A stretch of DNA of 64,000 bases from positions 62,001-126,000 of the forward strand of contig JBQDEV010000005.1 of NCBI GenBank assembly GCA_052084925.1. Direction: 5' to 3'. Both the position numbers and the translations under genes were made by a program. The stretch is from CmP2 sp052084925 (GTDB lineage Bacteria; Actinomycetota; Actinomycetes; Actinomycetales; Micrococcaceae). Under the pieces are notes generated by a model that made no database searches, was not told where the DNA came from, and saw only the letters and a program-made list of their open reading frames with translations. This document shows, in pieces, positions 59,725-64,000 of this stretch. Every line of letters begins with the position of its first letter. The stretch's first letter is position 1.

Positions 59725-61337
59725 CGCTGTGCTCCTTCCAGCTCGGATTCGGGATCGGTTTCAGCGTTCTCGTCATCGGTCAGGTTCGGGTTGACCTCGC
59801 GGTTCAGGGCGGACCCGCGGGCCCACGGCACGAAGGTCAGACCGATCGACACCACGATGAGCAGGCCCATCATGCCCCAGCCGAAGGTGTTCACGTACCA
59901 GGCGGGGTAGTCCCCGTAGCCCTCTTGGACGCGTTCCACGAGGTAGGCGATCACCATGTAGCCCAGCACCACGGGCATGACCACGGAGATCAGCACCTTG
60001 TACACCGTTCCCAAGCGGAACGAGGAAACGGCGTTGAGGTGATCGACCAGTTCGCCCAGTCGGCGCACCAACCAGGAGACCACGACGACGGCGACCAGGG
60101 CCGCACCCACGATGCCCACGTTGTTCGTGAAGGCGTCGGTGGTGTCGAGCATCGGCAGGCCGGTGGTGGTGCCCAGCAGCAGCAGCGAGGCGATCGCGCA
60201 GGCGGTGCCCACGGTGAGCACCACGGTCCAGCGCGAGAGTCCGGTCTTGTCCTTCACCGCGGAGATGACGACCTCGAGGATCGACACCAGCGAGGTAAAT
60301 CCGGCGAAGACCAGGGAACCGAAGAACAGCACCCCGATCAGCGGGCCGAGCCCGCCCGGTGCCTCGGAGATCAGCGCCGGGAAGGCAACGAACGCCAGGC
60401 CGATGCCCGCGTCCACCACGTCGGTGATGCTCACCCCGGCGGCCTGTGCCATGAAGCCCAGCGCGGAGAACACGCCGATACCGGCCAGCACCTCGAAGCC
60501 GGAGTTGGAGAACCCGATGACGAGCCCGGAACCGGTGAGGTTCGTGCGGCGCTTCAGGTACGAGGAGTAGGTAATCATGATGCCGAAGCCGACGGACAGG
60601 GAGAAGAAGATCTGACCGTAGGCGGCCACCCAGACACCAGGATGCAGCAGGGCCTCCCAGTTCGGGGCGAACAGCGACTCCAAACCGATGGCGGCACCGG
60701 GCAGGGTCAGGGCGATGACCACCAGCACCAGGAACATCACCACGAGCACGGGGATGCCGATGATGGAGGCCATGGCGATGCCGCGGCGCACGCCGATGCC
60801 CAGGATGATCAGCAGCAGCACCCAGACGGCCAGCATCGGCCAGAACACGCCGGGCACGATCTGCAGGGTCGGGGTGACGTCTTCGGGCATCTGTAGGTAC
60901 TGTCCGAAGAAGAAGCCATTGGGGTCATCGCCCCATGCCTCGGAGACCGAGAACCAGGTGTAGGAGATGGCCCAGCCGATGATCGCCGCATAGTAAATAC
61001 CGATGACCACGCAGATCATCACCTGGAACCAGCCCAGCGGCTCGGTGGACTTGTGCAGTCGCCGGAAGGCCAGTGGGGGTGAGCCGCGGAATCGGTGACC
61101 GATCGCGTAGTCGAAGAACAGCAGCGGGATACCCGCGGAGAGCAGCGCTACCAGATAGGGGATGATGAATGCGCCGCCGCCGTTTTCGTAGGCGATGTAG
61201 GGGAAGCGCCAGATGTTGCCCAGGCCCACGGCGGAGCCGATGGCCGCCATGATGAAGGCGAAACGCCCCGCGAACTGCTCGCGTTGCGCTCGCGCCGGGC
61301 TGATCTGCGCTGAGGATGAGATGGTCGGTTCGGCCAT
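59721..61337 (-). CDS. metP: Neurotransmitter:sodium symporter family methionine importer MetP
   Basis: A 538-aa NSS (LeuT-fold) protein with 12 helices. The sodium and substrate site in helix 1 reads AAIGSAVGLGNIWRFPYI (about 32-49). It probably imports methionine and perhaps alanine with Na+, with MetS (Corynebacterium MetPS model). AGGAG lies six bases before the ATG. The C-terminal tail is acidic. Confidence 0.9.
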   Translation of the reverse strand: MAEPTISSSAQISPARAQREQFAGRFAFIMAAIGSAVGLGNIWRFPYIAYENGGGAFIIPYLVALLSAGIPLLFFDYAIGHRFRGSPPLAFRRLHKSTEPLGWFQVMICVVIGIYYAAIIGWAISYTWFSVSEAWGDDPNGFFFGQYLQMPEDVTPTLQIVPGVFWPMLAVWVLLLIILGIGVRRGIAMASIIGIPVLVVMFLVLVVIALTLPGAAIGLESLFAPNWEALLHPGVWVAAYGQIFFSLSVGFGIMITYSSYLKRRTNLTGSGLVIGFSNSGFEVLAGIGVFSALGFMAQAAGVSITDVVDAGIGLAFVAFPALISEAPGGLGPLIGVLFFGSLVFAGFTSLVSILEVVISAVKDKTGLSRWTVVLTVGTACAIASLLLLGTTTGLPMLDTTDAFTNNVGIVGAALVAVVVVSWLVRRLGELVDHLNAVSSFRLGTVYKVLISVVMPVVLGYMVIAYLVERVQEGYGDYPAWYVNTFGWGMMGLLIVVSIGLTFVPWARGSALNREVNPNLTDDENAETDPESELEGAQR

Positions 61338-61427
61338 GGTGAGCTCCTACCGCTTCAGGTGTGATGAACGCCCGACAACGATGAACCGATGTGAGGTTCG
61401 CCACTGCAGCGGGCCTCAGCAGTATAT

Positions 61428-62615
61428 CTACCCCACGCACTGGCCGGTAGAGACCGCGCCGGTGAAGGAGCCCGCGTCGTCCAGCACGTCACCGGCTTCT
61501 TCCCCGGTGATCGCGTATCCCACCGTGATGTTCGAGGCCGCCTTGGCGAACACGACACCGACGACATCACCCTTCTCGTCGACCAGCGGCCCACCCGAGT
61601 TGCCCTGCTTTACGTCGGCGTTGAGCTGGTAGATATCCGTCAGCTCCGCGTCCTGGCCGTAGATCGTGTTGATAGCGACCTCGCCGACCGCCTGCACCGT
61701 GGCGGGCGAGATGCGGAAGGGACCGCCAGCCGGGTAGCCCAGCACGTAGGCGTCGTCGTCCTCATCCAGCCGCGCCCCGGTCTCGAGGTGGTCAACGTCG
61801 CCGTCGATGGCGATCACCGCCAGGTCGCGGCTGGGGTCGAAGTGAACCACCTCGCCGATGTAGATCTCGCCGTCCCGCGATTCGACCAGTGGCTCGGTGA
61901 CCCCGGCGACGACGTGGGCGTTGGTGACCACCCGGTTCGATTCGATGGCGAAGCCCGATCCGGTCTGGCTCTGGCCGCACTCGTAGGCGGTGCCCGTGAT
62001 GCGCACCGTGGACTCTGAGGCCCGCTCGATGCTCGCATTCGGCGGGGCCGTGGTGGGCTCGGCCGGGGTGGGCGGCGCCTGCACGGGCAGCGCCAGCTCC
62101 GGCACCATGTGCGCGTCCAGCAGCTCCGAGCGCAGCTGGGTGAAGAAGCCCTGGGTGGCCTCCGGGGTGAGCGAGTTGACGGCGCTGATCACCTTGGACT
62201 GCTTGATGGCGGTGGTCATCGCGGGCACACCGAGTTGGGCCAGCGAGTAGGAGACCATGGAGATCATCACGGCGGCGATGGCGGTGTTGATCCCGGCCCC
62301 GAGTACCTTGTCGATGGCCCGCAGCGCGGGCTGGTTGACGCGCAGCCGCACCGCGCGTCCCAGGGCGCCGCCGATAAACCAGCCCAGAGTCACCAGCAGC
62401 AGCACCGAGGCCCAGACGGCGGTCAGCCGCCACCCGGGCGAGGGCACCTGGGTCATGATCCACGGCACCAGGAAGAACGCGGAGATCCCGCCGGCGATGA
62501 AGCCGACCATGCGCCCGGCCGTGATCCAGAGTCCGCGGCGGTATCCGTGCACGAGGAACACGGCGAGTGCGAGCAGCATCACCAGGTCGAGCAGGGTCAG
62601 GCCGAACAGTTCCAT
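61428..62615 (-). CDS. marP: MarP-like periplasmic trypsin-fold serine protease with CvpA membrane domain
   Basis: A 395-aa protein. Residues about 1-135 form a four-helix CvpA-type membrane domain. A Pro-rich linker (PPTPAEPTTAPP, about 181-192) leads to a chymotrypsin-fold protease with triad His234 (TNAHVV), Asp264 (SRDLAV) and Ser340 (QGNSGGPLV). Cys213 and Cys393 match the disulfide that locks M. tuberculosis MarP (Rv3671c), which protects against acid and oxidative stress. GAGGAGGAGG precedes the ATG. It is divergent from crp. Confidence 0.9.
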   Translation of the reverse strand: MELFGLTLLDLVMLLALAVFLVHGYRRGLWITAGRMVGFIAGGISAFFLVPWIMTQVPSPGWRLTAVWASVLLLVTLGWFIGGALGRAVRLRVNQPALRAIDKVLGAGINTAIAAVMISMVSYSLAQLGVPAMTTAIKQSKVISAVNSLTPEATQGFFTQLRSELLDAHMVPELALPVQAPPTPAEPTTAPPNASIERASESTVRITGTAYECGQSQTGSGFAIESNRVVTNAHVVAGVTEPLVESRDGEIYIGEVVHFDPSRDLAVIAIDGDVDHLETGARLDEDDDAYVLGYPAGGPFRISPATVQAVGEVAINTIYGQDAELTDIYQLNADVKQGNSGGPLVDEKGDVVGVVFAKAASNITVGYAITGEEAGDVLDDAGSFTGAVSTGQCVG

Positions 62616-62828
62616 CCGCCCTCCTCCTCTGATCCGTGCCGATGTGGCTCATCCGCTGTTCACTGCGCGCGATCCGCGGTGCAGAATCGGGCGCAAAGTC
62701 ACCTTGAAAGGCTATCGTTTCAACCTGAACGGTCCCGAGGAGCCACGCACACGGAGTCTGGGTGTTCAATGTGAACCCGGGCACCCACGGCCTCGGCGGT
62801 GGACGTCCCGGGCGAAAATAAGACAGTA

Positions 62829-62844
62829 TGTTAGGGATGTCACC
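62829..62844. promoter_or_regulatory. Weak GlxR-like site at the crp promoter
   Basis: TGTTAGGGATGTCACC matches TGTGA-N6-TCACA at eight of ten positions and overlaps the -10-like TATGTT (62827-62832), suggesting autorepression of crp. Confidence 0.35.
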
Positions 62845-62885
62845 AGCCGTGTGCACCACGGCCGAGAATTGAGAGGACCCCCACC

Positions 62886-63563
62886 ATGGATTTGGACGTT
62901 CTGCGCACCGCGCCGTTGTTCACCCACCTCGACGACGACGTTTTCGCAGCGCTGACCGCGGAACTCACCGAGGTCGAGCTGTCGCGCGGCGCCTCCGCCT
63001 TCCACGAAGGCGATGCCGGCGATCAGCTGTACGTCATCCTGTCGGGCAAGATCAAGCTGGGACGCACCGCGTCGGACGGCCGTGAGAACCTGCTGGCCAT
63101 TCTCGGCCCCGGCGAGGTCTTCGGCGAGATGGCGCTGTTCAACCCCGCACCGCGCACCGCCACGGCCACCGCCGTGTCAGCCACCCGCCTGGCCGGGCTG
63201 CGCCACGAAAATCTGCGCAAGGTCATCCAGTCCACCCCCGAGGTGTCGATGCAGCTGCTGGGCGCTCTGGCCCGCCGCCTGTCGAAGACCAACGAGTCGC
63301 TGGCCGACCTGGTCTTCTCGGATGTGCCCGGCCGCGTGGCCAAGGCCATCCTGGACCTGGCCGACCGCTTCGGTCGCCCCGCCGCCGATGGGCTGCTGGT
63401 CGCCCACGACCTGACGCAGGAAGAGCTGGCCCAGCTGGTCGGCGCTTCCCGCGAGACCGTGAACAAGGCGCTGGCCGAGTTTGTGCAGCGCGGCTGGCTG
63501 CGCCTGGAGAACCGCGCGGTCGTCGTGCTGGATCTGCAGCGCATGCGTCAGCGCGCCGGCTAA
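62886..63563 (+). CDS. crp: Crp/GlxR-family cAMP-responsive transcriptional regulator
   Basis: A 225-aa Crp-type regulator. The cyclic-nucleotide domain has GEMALFNPAPRTATA (80-94) with Glu81, Arg90 and Thr91 at the cAMP phosphate site. A winged helix at about 165-205 (LTQEELAQLVGASRETVNKA) has the SRETVNK recognition helix of GlxR. In actinobacteria GlxR is a global regulator of carbon metabolism binding TGTGA-N6-TCACA, and matching sites lie before the bkd/lrp genes and acsA in this window. A GAGAGGA ribosome site precedes the ATG. Confidence 0.93.
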   Translation: MDLDVLRTAPLFTHLDDDVFAALTAELTEVELSRGASAFHEGDAGDQLYVILSGKIKLGRTASDGRENLLAILGPGEVFGEMALFNPAPRTATATAVSATRLAGLRHENLRKVIQSTPEVSMQLLGALARRLSKTNESLADLVFSDVPGRVAKAILDLADRFGRPAADGLLVAHDLTQEELAQLVGASRETVNKALAEFVQRGWLRLENRAVVVLDLQRMRQRAG

Positions 63564-63601
63564 TCAGACTGAATCCGGCGTCATATAACGACACTGAGAT
63601 C

Positions 63602-63650
63602 AACGAAGCGGGGTCCGCACCAGATGCACTGGTGCGGACCCCGCTTCGTT
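63602..63650. terminator. Perfect 21-bp hairpin, bidirectional terminator
   Basis: Two perfectly complementary 21-base arms (63602-63622 and 63630-63650) around a 7-base loop. It separates the convergent crp and RidA genes. Confidence 0.9.
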
Positions 63651-63662
63651 CGTGTCTGAGAA

Positions 63663-64000
63663 TCAGGCGTATTCGACCACGATCTCGACCTCGACCGGGG
63701 AATCCAGGGGCAGCACGGCGACGCCGACGGCCGAACGCGCATGCACGCCGGCCTCGCCGAACACCTCACCGAGCAGCTCGGAAGCGCCGTTGATGACCTG
63801 CGGCTGGCCAGTGAAGGCCGGGTCGGAGGACACGAAGCCGACGACCTTGACCACCCGGGTCACCCGGGCGAGATCACCGATCACGGACTTCACGGCAGCC
63901 AGGGCATTCACCGCGCAGCGCGCGGCAAGCTCCTTCGCCTGCTCGGGAGACACCTCCGCGCCCACCTTGCCGGTGGCCGGCAGCGCGCCGTCAACGAACG
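63663..64000 (-). CDS. RidA-family deaminase, 5' end beyond the window
   Basis: The frame is open to the right edge and reads FVDGALPATGKVGAEVSPEQ at its visible start, so the N-terminus is outside. The RidA/YjgF domain follows (AALAAVKSVIGDLARVTRVV, then a C-terminal VEVEIVVEYA). RidA removes reactive enamine/imine intermediates. A close match is Rv3678c, near crp in mycobacteria. The conserved Arg in the family (usually HARSAVGV) is present as HARSAVGVAVLP. Confidence 0.9.
   Translation of the reverse strand, partial: FVDGALPATGKVGAEVSPEQAKELAARCAVNALAAVKSVIGDLARVTRVVKVVGFVSSDPAFTGQPQVINGASELLGEVFGEAGVHARSAVGVAVLPLDSPVEVEIVVEYA

Noticed and set aside
61359..61374. GlxR-like half site before metP (TGTGA followed by CCCGA)
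   Set aside because: Only one arm matches the consensus, so it is not a convincing site.

Overview
The window is a gene-dense, high-GC bacterial chromosome segment. Gene content and order point to an actinobacterium (Actinomycetota), most likely a Micrococcales-type organism. The evidence is a BldC-type regulator next to the 32-residue ribosomal protein bS22, a Crp/GlxR regulator with TGTGA-N6-TCACA sites, a menaquinone pathway, a System II cytochrome c biogenesis set, a MarP-like protease, and a Tad pilus locus beside a YprA/Hrq1-type helicase. Two blocks resemble regions of Mycobacterium tuberculosis from memory: about 20-43 kb recalls the Rv0496-Rv0548 region (ppx, an epimerase, proC, bldC, bS22, ccs genes, men genes), and about 40-64 kb recalls Rv3646c-Rv3678c (topA, helicase, Tad, acs, marP, nth, crp, RidA). 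A meso-diaminopimelate dehydrogenase suggests a meso-DAP wall. I see no rRNA, tRNA, CRISPR array, insertion sequence or prophage. The species cannot be named.

0-10 kb: a PAP2 phosphatase cut by the left edge, a branched-chain 2-oxoacid (or pyruvate) dehydrogenase operon (E1 alpha, E1 beta, E2) divergent from an Lrp regulator with a perfect GlxR palindrome between them, an MFS exporter, an NCS2 purine permease, and a folate-dependent demethylase-like protein with its IclR regulator. 10-20 kb: a frameshifted DUF222/HNH endonuclease gene, oligopeptidase B, DAP dehydrogenase, and a PadR-controlled MacB/FtsX-type ABC system. 20-24 kb: menB-menE-menA and two small membrane proteins. 24-29 kb: ccsB, resB, ccdA and a thioredoxin-like lipoprotein with a histidine phosphatase upstream. 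29-33 kb: a membrane protein, rex, a glutaredoxin-like protein, bS22, bldC and acuC. 33-37 kb: TrkH/TrkA potassium uptake and a BCCT betaine carrier, a likely osmoadaptation cluster.

37-46 kb: proC, a TIM-barrel epimerase, Ppx/GppA, topA, a winged-helix regulator, a methyltransferase and TrhO, all on the minus strand. 46-55 kb: a GNAT protein and helicase, an SDR, then the Tad locus. 55-64 kb: a NUDIX CoA pyrophosphatase with an apparent one-base deletion, nth, a membrane protein, acetyl-CoA synthetase, the MetS/MetP methionine importer, a MarP-like protease, crp and a truncated RidA gene.

Genes are tightly packed, with many 1-8 base start/stop overlaps and several convergent pairs that overlap at their 3' ends. 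No stretch over 300 bases lacks a gene. The longest gaps are 31566-31852 (nothing clear seen), 62616-62885 (crp promoter) and 57197-57453 (acsA promoter with a GlxR-like site). At least six genes lack a Shine-Dalgarno and start 6-7 bases after a TANNNT hexamer, the arrangement expected for leaderless mRNAs. I did not find an obviously new defence or mobile system. The most unusual items are two frameshifts, the folate-dependent demethylase/IclR pair, and a Tad-locus protein in the Ssd position without a P-loop.
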